A stretch of 64,000 nucleotides of DNA from Mytilus galloprovincialis. Its lineage: Eukaryota; Mollusca; Bivalvia; Mytilida; Mytilidae. Below the pieces are notes generated by a model, which worked only from the letters and a program-made list of their open reading frames with translations, was not told the origin of the DNA and did not search any database. The DNA is taken from assembly GCF_965363235.1 (NCBI RefSeq), contig NC_134845.1, positions 32,474,154-32,538,153 on the forward strand, given 5' to 3'. Of the stretch, positions 1-11,999 are shown one piece after another (within the stretch, counting starts at the first letter, position 1; each line of letters opens with the position of its first letter). The translations under genes and the position numbers were made by a program.

Positions 1-2160
1 GATTGGTATGTTAGGAGTGGGGGTCGTCCCTGTTGTGGCATACCTGATGGTGTCATCCAGGTGTGATAATAGTGTATACAACAAATATCAAACTGGTCAA
101 GTTACATGTATCAATCTTAACCACTATGGTATGTTACATTTTGAAATAAGAATATTTGTTTTTGACTTACTTTTAATGTTCTCCTTAGAGCCTTAAAGCA
201 CTATGGTACCTTGGTGCTATATTTTTTACCATGGTGCTATCTTGGATGATTTTATAATTTGATGTATAGGGGTCATGGAACTATATTTTTGGGAAACCAG
301 TGCTATGTTAATTTCCATGGTGCGATTTAAAATTCTGTGGAGAACACTGACTTTGTACCCAAAATAATAAACATGACCTTGACTTATGAATATCTGCTTT
401 AATTATTTCTGGCAGTTTTTTTCTGTCACAAAAATATAGCCTATATAATAGGTTTTCTGTATATAATGTTATTTATAACCAATACAATTTGATAGGAATT
501 AAATTTATTACTTGATGTGATAGGCAAAATAAGATGTAATAATATATAACAAAGGGAACAAGAATGACCAAAAATATCATACCTTGTGTATGTATAACAT
601 TTGAATAACGTACATTTATGACATCTTGACAACAAAATAAGTGTACATGTACTATACTTTTTTACAAAACAAATTAAATTATTATATTTTTACAGGAATT
701 TATAGAAATCAAAGTTACATTGCTATTGGACAGTTGCCTCCAGGAAAAGAAAGTGTTTGTGACCCTAATGACCTGAGGAGGTTATGTGATAAGGTATATT
801 GAACAACATTCATTCATATTATTTTTGAGACAGTATGGTATATAAACAGAAAACAATATAATTTGTAAAAAGTTATTTACATTTTGATTAAAATGTATTT
901 TAAAGATATCAAAAAATTATGTGTCACTATTTTTGTGTTCAGTGTACATGTGGAGTGTACCATAACTAGCATACTATGCAAGTATACACTGCTAAAACAC
1001 TGCGTTCATTTGTGACTTGAAATAAAACTATTAATTGGTCATACTTTCTGTGATTAGGTGCAAAAAAAGAAATGCCATCAACATACTGGATTTTCTGCTT
1101 CATTTCATTACAAAATAGATGAATTTACCTGTCAGGATATTTTTATTCGTAATCTAACATTTTCTGAGTTATCTCCTCTAAGGAAGATTTAATCAAAAAT
1201 AAAATGTCTTTATCTGAGTTATTTCCTCTTAGAATGATATACCGGTAATTGAAAATAAAAATGTTTTTATCTGAATTATCTTCTCATTATAGGATGGTTT
1301 CTGTATTTATTTTAAAGTTATTAAATGTAATCATAATGATTTCTTTATTTAAATTAAAAATCAGTTGCAAAAACAGTTGTCTCCCTTATAAGACATCCAA
1401 ACAGATTTTTTTCCTCTTTGATTATTAAACAGTAGTGCTGAGGATTATGAATGAAATTATTGCTTTTTATTTAAAAATTATTGTGAGAATATGAGGATTG
1501 GTAGCTAATTAATTCTATGCTATTTTGAACTTTCACAGATTGCTGAAGCAGGGCCTTTGTTTTGTGTGGCATGTGCTGGAGCTATTGTAATTATTATGGG
1601 AATGGTAAGTGATCTGCAAAAAGAAATACTATTTAAAATGAATCTGTGCTCGAAACATCAAATCCAGTTATTGATTGGTTGATTTCTGAGTACGACAATC
1701 TAGCTCAAAAGTTTTATGACCGCAAGGCCTTATAAAGTGACCTATACATTTAAAAATCTACTTCTGTTAAATAAAATGGAAAATTGAAAGCAATAACTAA
1801 AATAACTTTTACACTTGAATAATAGGCTTACATGTTTACAATTTTTATAGTGAAAAAGAGAGAAACAAAATGGTCATAGTCTGTATTCATTTTGGCTCAT
1901 ACTACACATAACGAAAATTCTTGTCCAAACAATAAATTTACCTTGTTTTATTTTATTTAAATCAACTGTGAATGTTATCATTGAACATGACATGTAATTG
2001 TTTCTTTGCATATTTATATTTTTTTTTTCAGACAAATTTTCTTCTAACCCTTGCCACAAACTACACAAGATTAAAGATCTCTAAAGAACTAACAGAGTAC
2101 CGTGATGCTGTAGACATGGAAGAATTAGAACTTAACAGTCGAGATGGAGGATCAAGATGA
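1..2160 (+). CDS. Proteolipid protein/M6-like four-pass membrane protein, C-terminal exons (5' partial)
   Basis: Exons read as about 1-60, 706-793 (or from 696), 1539-1604 and 2032-2160, all with GT/AG borders and compatible phases. The last exons encode an extracellular stretch ending VCDPNDLRRLCDK, then a hydrophobic segment (IAEAGPLFCVACAGAIVIIM) and a membrane-to-cytoplasm exon beginning TNFLLTLATNYTRLK and ending in an acidic tail, EYRDAVDMEELELN. This matches the layout of vertebrate GPM6A/PLP: the LRxC(E/D) motif before TM4, then 'LMVLSANWAYVKD...KYEDIKS..EL', with an intron just before the last TM half. PLP/M6 proteins organise neuronal or glial plasma membrane. The first exon (hydrophobic GVGVVPVVAYLMV) would be the end of an earlier TM. 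Its phase fits the second exon only if the AG at 704-705 is the acceptor, not the AG at 694-695, so that junction is uncertain. The family call is by recognition. Confidence 0.72.
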
Positions 2161-3217
2161 CAGCTAACGTCCCACCCAGCTCATTAAAATTCACATTCTA
2201 TCTCATAAATATGCATGATGTCTCTTCTGAATCTTTCTAGGCTTTTGATAAGTTTTATGTAATTTATTTGCATGTTTTGATAAAGTGTATTTTCATCTTC
2301 ATATTAATGTAATCAGATGTATTTTATGTGCCATTTTAATAAGTTAAGTATATGATTTGCATTGTCATAACAAAAGAATAATGTTACCTTTTATAAGTTT
2401 TGTTATATGTAATATTAACTTTTACTTTTGAATGTTTTTTTCTATACACCATGCAAGTATTGTTTGTTTTTAAAACATTTCTATTTTGGTATACATTTAG
2501 GACTTTTTTTTAAGAGTAATTTAAATTGCTATACATCTGTATGATTTTAAAGACATTCTTTTCCCAAATATTTTGTTTACAGACAAAAAATCTTATAAAT
2601 TATATTGTAAAGGGTATAAGTTTTCATAGCTTTTCTCACTGTCTATATTTTTCATTTAATAATGACCAGGCACAAAATAATTTTGCTCAGCTTTTCTGTA
2701 TTTTCCTTACGCTTCATTGTTTTTATACTTAATAAGAATTTATTTTTCTAAGTAGCTGAGTTTATGCAGATTTACATATGATAACAGAGCATGGTGGGCA
2801 TATTAATCAACAAAAACTAATTGTACAAATATATTTAACATTTATTGATATTTACAAGAATCAAAATATCTATTTATGGACACATGCTCACTTTTGTATA
2901 TTTTAGATTGATATTGGAAAATTCTTAAACTTGATTTGATGATCTTCTGTAAAGTTTGTGTATAGTATAAACTTGGCTTTAGTACTTTGAAATGATAACG
3001 TTTTGGTTTAAAAGTGAGGTGATGGTAAGAGATATAGATATAGATAAAGACTGAACCTGCTGATCTTTTCATATAAAATCTTACGAACAAAAAAAATTCT
3101 CCCAAGTCATAAATGTAAGTGAACAAAAATTACAATCAATTTAAAATCATCCATTTTTTTTTTTTCAAAAAAAAAGTCGCAAGATCTTATTATACAAAAA
3201 GAATGCCAAAAAGAACT

Positions 3218-3296
3218 TTTGATTTTGCCATTTGATTTGGGACTTTCCTTTTTGAATTTTCCTTGCAGTTCAGTATTTTTGTAATTTTACTTTTTT
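3218..3296 (+). repeat. Truncated copy of the dispersed 'gttcagtatttttgt' repeat
   Basis: The text tttgccatttgat..gggactttcc..ttgaattttcct..gttcagtattttt recurs at 20.8, 27.1, 31.8, 41.0 and 51.9 kb, and in reverse complement at 16.9, 32.9 and 58.5 kb. Only the 3' end of the family is present here. Confidence 0.7.
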
Positions 3297-3586
3297 CTAA
3301 TATCATTAATACAACATTAATTATACATATCAAACAATACATATCTACACTATGTGTATATTTTATTAACTATACATATCAATCTGTTGCATATCCAACT
3401 GAATGTGATAGCCTCCCTTAAATCATATAGTTATATCTGTTTAAGTCTCTATCCATTTTTGAAAGGTTTAACCTATGTAACATAATTTTTTTATATATAC
3501 AAATTTTCTTTAGAACAATATCAATGTTAATATTGTTTACATAAAGCATTGTCATCTATAATCTGTACTATTTCTTATTAATAACT

Positions 3587-3592
3587 AATAAA
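3587..3592 (+). terminator. Candidate poly(A) signal AATAAA of the M6-like gene
   Basis: Canonical hexamer in ACTAATAAAGTGC, the first one downstream of the M6-like stop codon. Confidence 0.35.
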
Positions 3593-3682
3593 GTGCTAAT
3601 ACATATTGGTGATTGGTAAAAACAGGGTTGATTTTGAAGGAATTCTACTTTCCACTGTCGTTTTAAATCTTGTAGAATGAAT

Positions 3683-3943
3683 TTAAGGGGGTACCAAAAA
3701 TGTTGACCAGAATTAAGTTTCATAAAATTTTGACAAAATATTTTTTTTTGACCCTTTGAAAAAAATATAAGAATTTCAAAAAATTTGAACCAATCACTTT
3801 CTCGGAAAAATTTGGTTGGATATATAGCAGTTTGACATTTTTTTTGATTGAGAAGCTTAATATTTCCTTAACAATACAACATGATTAAAACGTAAAAGCT
3901 GATATTACAGAGTTATCCCCTGTAGTGTTAGGTACCATCTTAA
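3683..3943. mobile_element. TTAAG/GGTACC MITE, copy 1
   Basis: Ends are inverted repeats: ttaagggggtacc on the left, and ggtaccatcttaa on the right. The body aligns with the copy at 4367-4645 through shared blocks such as tatatagcagtttgac, gagaagcttaatatt and cagagttatc. The 8-mer tgtagaat occurs just outside both ends and may be a target duplication. It is 261 bp, with no ORF, so it is non-autonomous. Confidence 0.75.
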
Positions 3944-4227
3944 CTGTAGAATAACTTGTACTAATATAGTTTATTTTGCTGTAGCAAAGATAACAATAAT
4001 TGTTTCTTTTTACAAAGTTACTTGGTTATCATTGACAATAATTTTTGATAATTTTTTTTCTTGAAAAAAATTTTTTTTTTTGTAGAATCTGCTATAATAT
4101 TGACTATTTATAGATATAAGACGTCTATTGAAATCTAAATCCAATCAATTTATCTTATAATCACCCCATTTAAATTGTCTAAATTACATTCCTACTATCA
4201 TTAACATTTGTATATATGTTGTGTAAG

Positions 4228-4726
4228 TATATACTGTGGAATCATTTTATTCATGAGATACCAATTTTTAACAATTTTGTGGATGAAGGGAAACCACATA
4301 TTAAGATATTCAATGAAGTACAAATTTTCTATAGCCTTGTATACAAATTTTATTAAAACCATGAAATTAAGTTGGTACCCAACACTTGCACTAAAATCAA
4401 TTTGACCTGTTTAATTTTCAGAAATTTTGTCAAAATATTTACTTTTACCCTTTAACAAAAATAAAAAATTTCAAAAAGTTTTAACCAACCGTTTTGTCAG
4501 AAAAATTACACTGGTTATATAGCAGTTTGACAAACACCTATGTTAATCATTGAGAAGCTTAATATTCCTTTTACAACACAACGTTATTAAAACGTTTAGC
4601 TGACTTTACAGAGTTATCTCCCTGTAGTGTTAGGTACCACCTGAATATCCAAGTAGATATGTTTTTTTTCTCAATCCACTAAAAATCTAAAAATAGAACA
4701 CATGAAATAAAAGAAATCCACAGTAG
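4228..4726. mobile_element. TACTGTGGA-type hairpin MITE, interrupted by another MITE
   Basis: It begins tactgtggaatcattttatt and ends aaatccacagtagtgc, so the termini are inverted repeats. The same family is seen at 24.15, 29.43 and, reversed, 12.0 kb. Its body is split at 4367-4645 by the TTAAG/GGTACC element. Outside that insert the halves read on from 'accatgaaa' to 'tatccaagtag', as in the uninterrupted family ('cacgaaat..atatccacg'). Confidence 0.7.
4367..4645. mobile_element. TTAAG/GGTACC MITE, copy 2, nested in a TACTGTGGA element
   Basis: The left end ttaagttggtacccaacact and right end agtgttaggtaccacctgaa are imperfect inverted repeats of about 20 bp. It is 279 bp, clearly homologous to 3683-3943 but substantially diverged from it. 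There is no ORF. It lies inside the element at 4228-4726 and so inserted after it. Confidence 0.78.
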
Positions 4727-5441
4727 TGCATTTCAGGTAAAGTTTCAGGTACAACTCTATCAGTCATTTTCCAGATGCAGATTGACATTGTTCTGTGTCC
4801 ACATTTTTCCATTATAATTTACTACACAGTTTCATTATATATATATATTATCATTTTCGAATTGGTTGTGATATATAAAAATCCATTTGTGTACATGTTC
4901 TGTTATGTTGTGAACAAATATATATTTTATATGTGACCAATAAATGTAATAATAGACTATTTGTGTTTCATCAGTAGGCCAATACACATATTTTGGGGTA
5001 GATGGATTGATAAATTTGTGGCTGCATAAGAGCCAGTGTAAATTATTGCATTCATATTCAGATAACACAGGAATGATATAAGACATACCCTGCTTTGCAC
5101 ATGACTGATATGCTGAATTGTTTTTTTAAATTATGGTTCTCTGCGGCTTCCTTTACCAATGAAAACTGGCCATCATGATATAGCTAAAGGGGCACTGAAA
5201 ATGAGATTAAAAAAAGAAAATTATAATATATGCACAGTATAAATTTAATATTTGTAATATATTTAAATAAGTTAGGTTCAACTCTGAGAGTCAATTAAAT
5301 TAATATTAAAAGAAAAGAGTAGCAATTGAAACAAACTTTAAGTTTAAATAAAAAGGCAGTCATTTCAGTTCAAAACTTAAAGTCATATGAAACGAGTGAC
5401 TGGTGAAAAATAATGTTTATCCAATTCTTGAACCAATGCAC
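4727..5441. other. Intergenic, no gene seen
   Basis: AT-rich sequence with a short (AT) run near 4838-4850. The open frames are short and show no splice-consistent exon or recognisable protein. Confidence 0.5.
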
Positions 5442-6819
5442 ATATGTTAGCGGCAATAAGTGAAATTAGGCATTAAGCTTAAATCCTAGGCAATAAGCTA
5501 ACGCCTAGGCATTAAGTTATTGCCTGAAATTTTCAGACATTAAGCTTCTTACCTGAAATCTTATGATGATTATTCATCCTAATGCCGAACATAATTTTAG
5601 GCAATAAGTGAAATCTGGAATTAATGCATATTTGGTGATTTATTCTTGATATAAAGGAGTTACTTAATTTATTTCTAATATAACATGTGTAAATATACAT
5701 TCATTTGACAGATCTTCAAATTTAGTAAGTTTATTTAGTAATTTTAGCAGTTAAAAAACAGAATTTACACATACTTTTTTCATGTTTTTGTGATATTACA
5801 AAATATTAAAAAGATTTAAAAAAGTGATTGTTATAATCCAATTAAACAAGGGGGAGATTCTATAAAATAATTCTAATATTTATTTGAAAAAATTTTCACT
5901 TCACTATAGTCGAGCTGATTTAAACTGGTCAAAAGTAGACAAAATTAAAATGTGATTTTTTTGCTCACACCATTTTTCAATATTTTTTTTATAGGATAAG
6001 TAAGTTTTCTTTATTAACAGTTTCACAACTTGTGATAACAAAATTATTTGAACACAAATTTTTATCAAGTTTTTATATTTTTAGATTATTATTTTAATAT
6101 AGATAACATATCTTATTAGTGATTTTATTTCCAGTCTCTTGTGGAGTGTTGTGACACTTCCATTTCAGCTCCCTCAAAGCATGATTTTACTGATTATATG
6201 TAAAATTTTAACTATTTGCAGTTAGTTTGTTCAATTCTAATATAAAACGTAGTTATATTTTTTACTTATGTTTTGTTTCATATAGTTTACAATGTACAAA
6301 TTATTATAATTTAAAACTAATATTTATTTTCTAATAATTAGTTGGTTTTTAAATTAAAGTTGTTGGTTAAATTTGATACAATATTAATTTTTTTCATTTG
6401 CTATTTTTTACGTCAATTATGCGGTTAGGACATCCTAGCTAAAATAATCCTCGGATAACTTCAATGTGCATGCTGAGACATGTGGTAAGTCGGTCCTAAT
6501 TTTATCATAATTTCTGTCCTAGGAATATCTTATAGGATCGATCTTAGGACAGTTTCGATAAACAGGCCCCAGTTCTCATAATGTTATTATTTAACAAATA
6601 TATTGTTATTTAAATGAATAAATGTCTTTTATTTACTCGCATTTATGTTTTAGGCATTAAGCTTAATGCCTGCACATATTTGTCAGGATTTAAGCTTATA
6701 TCCTAGGATTTAAGACTAATGCTTAACATCATTTAGGCAATAGACTTACTGCCTAGGCATTAGCTTATTGCCTAGGATTTAAGCTTAATTTCTAATTTCA
6801 CTTATTGCCGCTAACATAT
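5442..6819. mobile_element. 1.4 kb TIR element with 'taggcattaagctta' subterminal arrays
   Basis: The left end atatgttagcggcaataagt and right end cttattgccgctaacatat are exact inverted repeats. The homology continues inward, and both arms (5442-5630, 6640-6819) are made of many copies of a 12-15 bp palindromic motif, aggcattaagcttaatgcct. The interior has no transposase frame, so the element is non-autonomous. At about 6420-6571 a separate block (cctaggaatatctta, gatcgatcttaggac, ending aacaggcccc) looks like another repeat inside it. Confidence 0.8.
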
Positions 6820-8040
6820 ATATCATAAACTTAGTCTTCTGTGCACGATTTTATAATCTTTTTACGCAAATATATCGTATAATAGTCAATTTTTTTTCTC
6901 TCTGTCTGTTGTGATTTAACAAATATGGCAGCTTATTAAATGTCCTGTTTTGACATCTAAGTTTACCAATTGTCACCTTATAGTAAATAATCAACAAAAA
7001 GCATTGATATTGACCTCATGTTTTAACAATAATAATCAGATAATTATTCAATGACAGATCCATCACTGGTGGTAAGCGGATGGTCGTAACTAAAAGTTAC
7101 GACCATCTGAATATGGGAGACAACTCTAGGGATAAGTTTTTCTTTTCCGATTTTCGTGCAGTAAAAGGTTCATTTGAGTCAAACTGCTTGTCTCATATAC
7201 ACATATCGTGAGTGCGTTGTTATTGAAACCAAATTTGACACATAACATCATTCCAATTTTCGTAAAATAGTCATTCAAAAATTTGAGCCTGATGGTCGTA
7301 ACTTTTAATTGTGATGGTCGTAATGTCAACTATAGTATTTTGGATGATGGTCGTAACCGACACAAGATGGTCGTAACTTTGAAAGATGACCGTAACTTAA
7401 GTATTTAGACGAACTTTTATCAAACTATTCTAAAAGTACTGTGCACATAACCATGTTAATAAACTCAGTTGTTATATAAAGTTTACTACAAAAAATATTA
7501 TTTCATTTGTTACTCATTTGGTATGCAGAAATTAAGTTAAAGAATTATCAAACATAATTTTTTGATATATTCCAAACGACCATCATTTAGGAGAAACATT
7601 GAAAACTAATCAACTCGCATTAAGCAAAATAGTATGTTAGCGTTGAGTATTAATATATTTTTTACTGTACGTTAAGGCATAAAATTGTTGAGTATTTGCT
7701 TTCAGATTTTTTTTTATTTACGACTTTTTATTACCTGGAATCATGTCGGCAGATGAAATTATTGAACGCACAATTTTGAACAATCATCTTTAATTTTTAA
7801 TCAGCTATTGCAGTTTTTATAAACCATTGGCTTTCGAATATTCGGCTTTTGGTAATTCATGATTAATGAAAATCCACAAATGCCTGGTGTTTTTAACGTG
7901 TTGTCTTTATTTTTTATCGATTGCATGACGATCTTGCGGTATATCATTGATAGTTGTTCTAAGTATTGGTTCGGAATAAAAACTTAATCAATGGTGTCGC
8001 AATGAACATTGTGTGAACCTAGAAAGTATGAATAAGGGTG

Positions 8041-8318
8041 ATATATATTTTACAATGCTACACGCGTTGAATTTAAGAGTAATTTCAAATATTAGTAGTT
8101 TGTAGACAGGTTTGTAGCCAGGATAATATTACAAGGTAGAACTAAATGTACTGCGGCAAATATTACATACATATGCAGGTATATATTTTACAATGCTACA
8201 CGCTTTGAATTTAAGAGTAAGATCAAATATTGGCAGTTTGTAGCCAGCCTTGTAGCCAGGATAATATTACAAGATAGAACTAAATGTACTGCAGCAACTA
8301 TCACATACAAATGCAGGT
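8041..8318. repeat. Two-unit tandem duplication, period about 139 bp
   Basis: tatatattttacaatgctac starts both units (about 8041 and 8179). The units share ttgtagccaggataatatta and agaactaaatgtactgc with a few differences. An inverted fragment (agttctatctt..taaatagtatcctggctacaagct, about 8400-8435) follows. Confidence 0.8.
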
Positions 8319-8539
8319 TGAACATAACGTTTATGCTATATGTTTATATTGTATGAATGTACCCAGATTTAAAAGACCAGCACGCTGAGTTGAAGCATAA
8401 AGTTCTATCTTTTAAATAGTATCCTGGCTACAAGCTATGTATGAATACTGTTTGCTGAAGTCCTTTTGCTGAAGTTCAAAAAATTACATTATTATCAGCA
8501 TATAGTAAACATTGTAAATTGCTAACCCCTTTAATATTC

Positions 8540-9850
8540 TTTAGAAAGAAGTTTAAGGATCCATACCATGAAGGACTTTTTTACCCGTGTAGTAATTTTG
8601 ACTCTTAATATGCCTCCTCTAGTAGTGGAAAGATGATCCCAAATTGTCAAGCCTGTGCCAATATCTGATCATAGACTTTGCAATGTCAAAATACAAAGTG
8701 AATCTACCGAGTTAAGAAAGATTGACGAAATGTGTTGCTCTTTTTGGTAACACCAAGTAAATGTTTACAAAATTCAATGCGTAGTCTTTCTGAAAAAATC
8801 TTAGGATAAGCCTGATCTACATTTGTAGTCATAGATTTTGTTTTGTTTTTTGAAAGGGTTGAAATATCCAAAAATTTTAGTTCTATATAAGAGAATAGGT
8901 TTTATTGTATGCTCAAGTACATGAAGGCTGATTTTAGACTTGGATTCAGTGACAGAAAGTCCTTGTGTAGCTTATGGTAGGCTTTTAACGCCTTATTATA
9001 CAATTCTCTCTGAGCGGAGGAAAAAGATCCAGATGCACTAAACGTTATTCCTTAATATTTACAATGTTGAGCACAATCAATAAGTCTGTTATTAAAATAA
9101 AAATCATGTTTGATATGTCTGCCTGTCTTGTTAAATACAAGCACCTTGGTTTTCATGGGATTAATTTTCAAATCCATCAAGTTTACTTTGAAGTCTTTTT
9201 GCTGAAGTTGAAAATGTGACAATATCATCAGCATATGTATAGTAAAGAATAGACTGGTCGTGAATTAACAACAGCTGGATCAGGGGAACTTTTAACACAA
9301 TCATGCAGGAAGTTCATTTATGAAAATTTTAAACAAATTTGGACTCAAATTGTCTCCCTGTTTTACTCTAACTTTAGTTCTAAAGGGATCTCTTACCATA
9401 TTCTGCAACTATATTCAATAGCTTAAGTTTTATCCCTGGGAGAATGACAGTATCAAAAGCCTTCTGAAAATCAACAAAGCAGGCAAACACTCTACCTTCT
9501 TTTGTATTACAATACTTATCAATAATAGTTTTTAGAATGAACATATGGTCAGATGGTCGTGTTTTTTTTTGTGTTTTTTTTTTTGGTAAACCCAGTTTGA
9601 TATTTAAGAATTTACAAAGACGTGTATCAAATATCTTATTAAAAAAAGCTTCCCCAATGAATCAGTAATTGTAATTCCTTGATAGTTATTAAGATCGGAT
9701 GCATCATTCCCTTTATGAATTGGGAATAAAAAACCTGTGGTCCAGGGTTCATGGTATTTCCATAAGAAAGACAAATATGTATAGCGGACAGCATGGTACC
9801 AATAGGCGTATTCAGAATTTTCTAAAACCACGGGTAATAATTATATCTGA
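8540..9850 (-). pseudogene. Degraded non-LTR (LINE) reverse transcriptase
   Basis: Reading the minus strand from 9850 down gives, across several frames, an RT domain in normal order. There is FPIHKGNDASDLNNYQGI (finger region), then RPSDHMFILKTIIDKY, then motif A as ACFVDFQKAFDTV, then VKQGDNLSPNL, then the catalytic YADD box (tatgctgatgat near 9230) followed by TKVLVFNKTGRH, then SASGSFSSAQRELYNKALKAY and a thumb-like C-terminal stretch. Stops and frameshifts break it into at least four pieces (including 9604-9831 and 9052-9234), so it is inactive. No endonuclease domain was seen. The clade is undetermined. It lies wholly inside the 7063-10856 TIR element. Confidence 0.82.
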
Positions 9851-10856
9851 ACTTCGGCATTGCACCTTATAATCAGCTTGACTATATACCAAATGACAGT
9901 ACCACTTCTCAAAATCCAGGCTAAGAATAAGACGTATGTTCTTTAAATCGATTTTCGAATTTGCGGATATGGTCTAGTCTCGATAACGACCCCCATAACA
10001 TTATTTCGATTCCTTACTTATGCTCTTTCGACTTAAAGTATCAATTTTAAATTGTAGATTTTTCTTTTAAATTCCACCTAGTAGGTACATACTAGTTTTT
10101 AAAAAGTTTATCTTTTCAATACATGCAAAATATAAAGAATATAAATCAGGATACTGTTATTTCATGTGATGTCAAATTTGTTAAAAACGCCTTTTCTTAA
10201 TTCGTAACTAAGAATGATCATAACCAGAGCTGTGTTTCTTGTTTTAAAATGAATTCTTCACTTTTGAGAAATTTATGTTGTTACTAAACTTAACCGCTTA
10301 TAATTAGTTGCCTCTTGGTTAATTTCATACCTTGTATTTTAAGTAACAGTGACTGGTCATTTCATTTTGTATTGGTTTTTTTTTCAATTCGTTCCAAATT
10401 TCTTTCCTTTCGCACTTTACAGGTATCCCGCTCTTCACCCCTTTTAGTTTTTATCATTTGGTGAGATCAACTTCACAAATATATCATATGATATATTCAT
10501 ATAACAAAAGACATGTTTAAAACTCTTGACTTGTCTTATTCGGTCCTACTTAATAAAGATTTACGACCATCACAATTTTAAGTTACGACCATCCTGATCA
10601 TTTTTGTTTTTTTAGTTACGACCATCATGCTCGAATTATTGAATGATCATTTTACGAAAATTGGAATTTTTTGATGTATCAAATTTTGTTTCAATATCAA
10701 CGCACTGACGATTAGTATGTATGAGATAAGCGGTTTGACTGAAACCTTTTTTTACTGCACGAAAATCGGAAAAGAAAAATTTATCCCTGGAGTTGTCTCC
10801 CATCTTCGGATGGTCGTAACTTTAATTAGTTACGACCATCCGCTTAACACCAGTGA

Positions 10857-11189
10857 TCCATGCATATTGTGATCACCAGATTTTTACGTAAGGTTCATGC
10901 TAAGGTCACGTTGCATATGGAAAATATATCAGTGAATTGCTTCCTTGAAGCAAGCAATTAAGAAAAAGAAAACTTCTTCTAAATGTGGACAAATTACAGA
11001 ATTTTCTTCAAAAAAAGTACATAAGTCTAATAATGAAAACTATCCATTTTGTTATAAAAAACATATGCATCATTTTTCTTATTTTGAGGTTTCATATGAC
11101 TTTTAAAACCTTATTCTGAAACTATAACTGCCGAAAATTCATCGAAACTTTTATATACTGAGGATTCTTTTATTTTTGTGAGTATCAAT
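10857..11189. other. Intergenic, nothing recognised
   Basis: AT-rich sequence between two repeats, with no ORF or inverted structure of note. Confidence 0.4.
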
Positions 11190-11998
11190 TTTTATACGAC
11201 CGCAAAAATTGAAAATTTTTTGGTCGTATATTGGTATGACGTTGGCGTCTTCGTCGTCGTCGTTGTCCAAAGACATTTAGTTTTCGCACTATAACTTTAG
11301 TATAAGTAAATAGAAATCTATGACATTTAAATACCAGGTTCATGACCATAAAAGAGAGGTTGTGATTGATTTTGGGAGTTTTGGTCCCAACAGTTTAGGA
11401 ATTAGGGGCCAAAAAGAGTCCAAATAAGTTTGATTTTAACAAAAATAGAATTCTTGGGGTTCTTTGATATGCTGAATTTAAACATGTACCTAGATTTTTT
11501 ATTATGGGCCCAGTTTTCAAGTTGGTCCAAATCGTGGTCCAAAATTAAACTTTGTTTGATTTCAACAGAAATTGAATATATGGGGTTCTTCAATATGCTG
11601 AATCTAACCATGTATTTAGATTTTTAATATTTGGGCCCGGTTATCAAATTGGTCCACAGTGAGGTCTAAAGGGTCTAAAATTGAACATTATTTGATTTCA
11701 TCAAAAATTGAATTCTTGGGGTTCTATGATATGCTGAATCTAACCATGTATTTAGATTTTGGATATTGGACCATGATAGGTAAATGTCCAATTTAAAATT
11801 TTTAAGTTTTTAAGTTTAAGTTCTTAGACCACATTCATTCTTTGTCAGAAACCTATGTTGTGTCAACTATTTAATCACAATCCAAATTCAGAGCTGTATC
11901 AAGCTTAAATGTTGTGTCCATACTTGCCCCAACTGTTCAGGGTTCGACCTCTGGGGTCATATAAAGCTGCGCCCTGTGGAGCATCTGCTTGAGGATTG
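11190..11998 (+). repeat. Bivalve-type repeat with three degenerate internal units of about 130 bp
   Basis: It opens with a short palindrome (tacgaccgc..tttggtcgta, about 11197-11230) followed by gtcttcgtcgtcgtcgttg. From 11423 to 11770 a unit containing 'cttggggttctttgatatgc' recurs three times (about 11450, 11580, 11717), each followed by 'aaccatgta..tagattttt'. The tail is gttcgacctctggggtcat..ctgcgccctgtgg. The ORFs on both strands here are repeat shadows. Confidence 0.75.
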
Positions 11999-11999
11999 G

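Larger units (their letters stand above)
2161..3600 (+). other. Long AT-rich 3' UTR of the M6-like gene
   Basis: No coding frame of interest follows the stop at 2158-2160. The first canonical AATAAA I see downstream is at 3587-3592, which would give a 3' UTR of about 1.4 kb. A truncated copy of a dispersed repeat (3218-3296) sits inside it. The exact 3' end is inferred. Confidence 0.4.
7063..10856. mobile_element. 3.8 kb TIR element with GATGGTCGTAAC hairpin termini
   Basis: The left terminus tcactggtggtaagcggatg is mirrored by the right terminus ending ccgcttaacaccagtga. Homology extends about 300 bp inward on each side (7063-7390 against 10556-10856), including 'tgggagacaactc' and 'cgattttcgtgcagtaaaa'. 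TCCA flanks both ends, fitting a 4 bp target duplication. Each terminus holds a local hairpin, gatggtcgtaac facing gttacgaccatc. Further copies of the motif lie at about 7291, 7312, 7347, 7367 and 7385, and at 10561, 10583 and 10615. No transposase was recognised. The interior carries a dead LINE reverse transcriptase. Confidence 0.85.
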
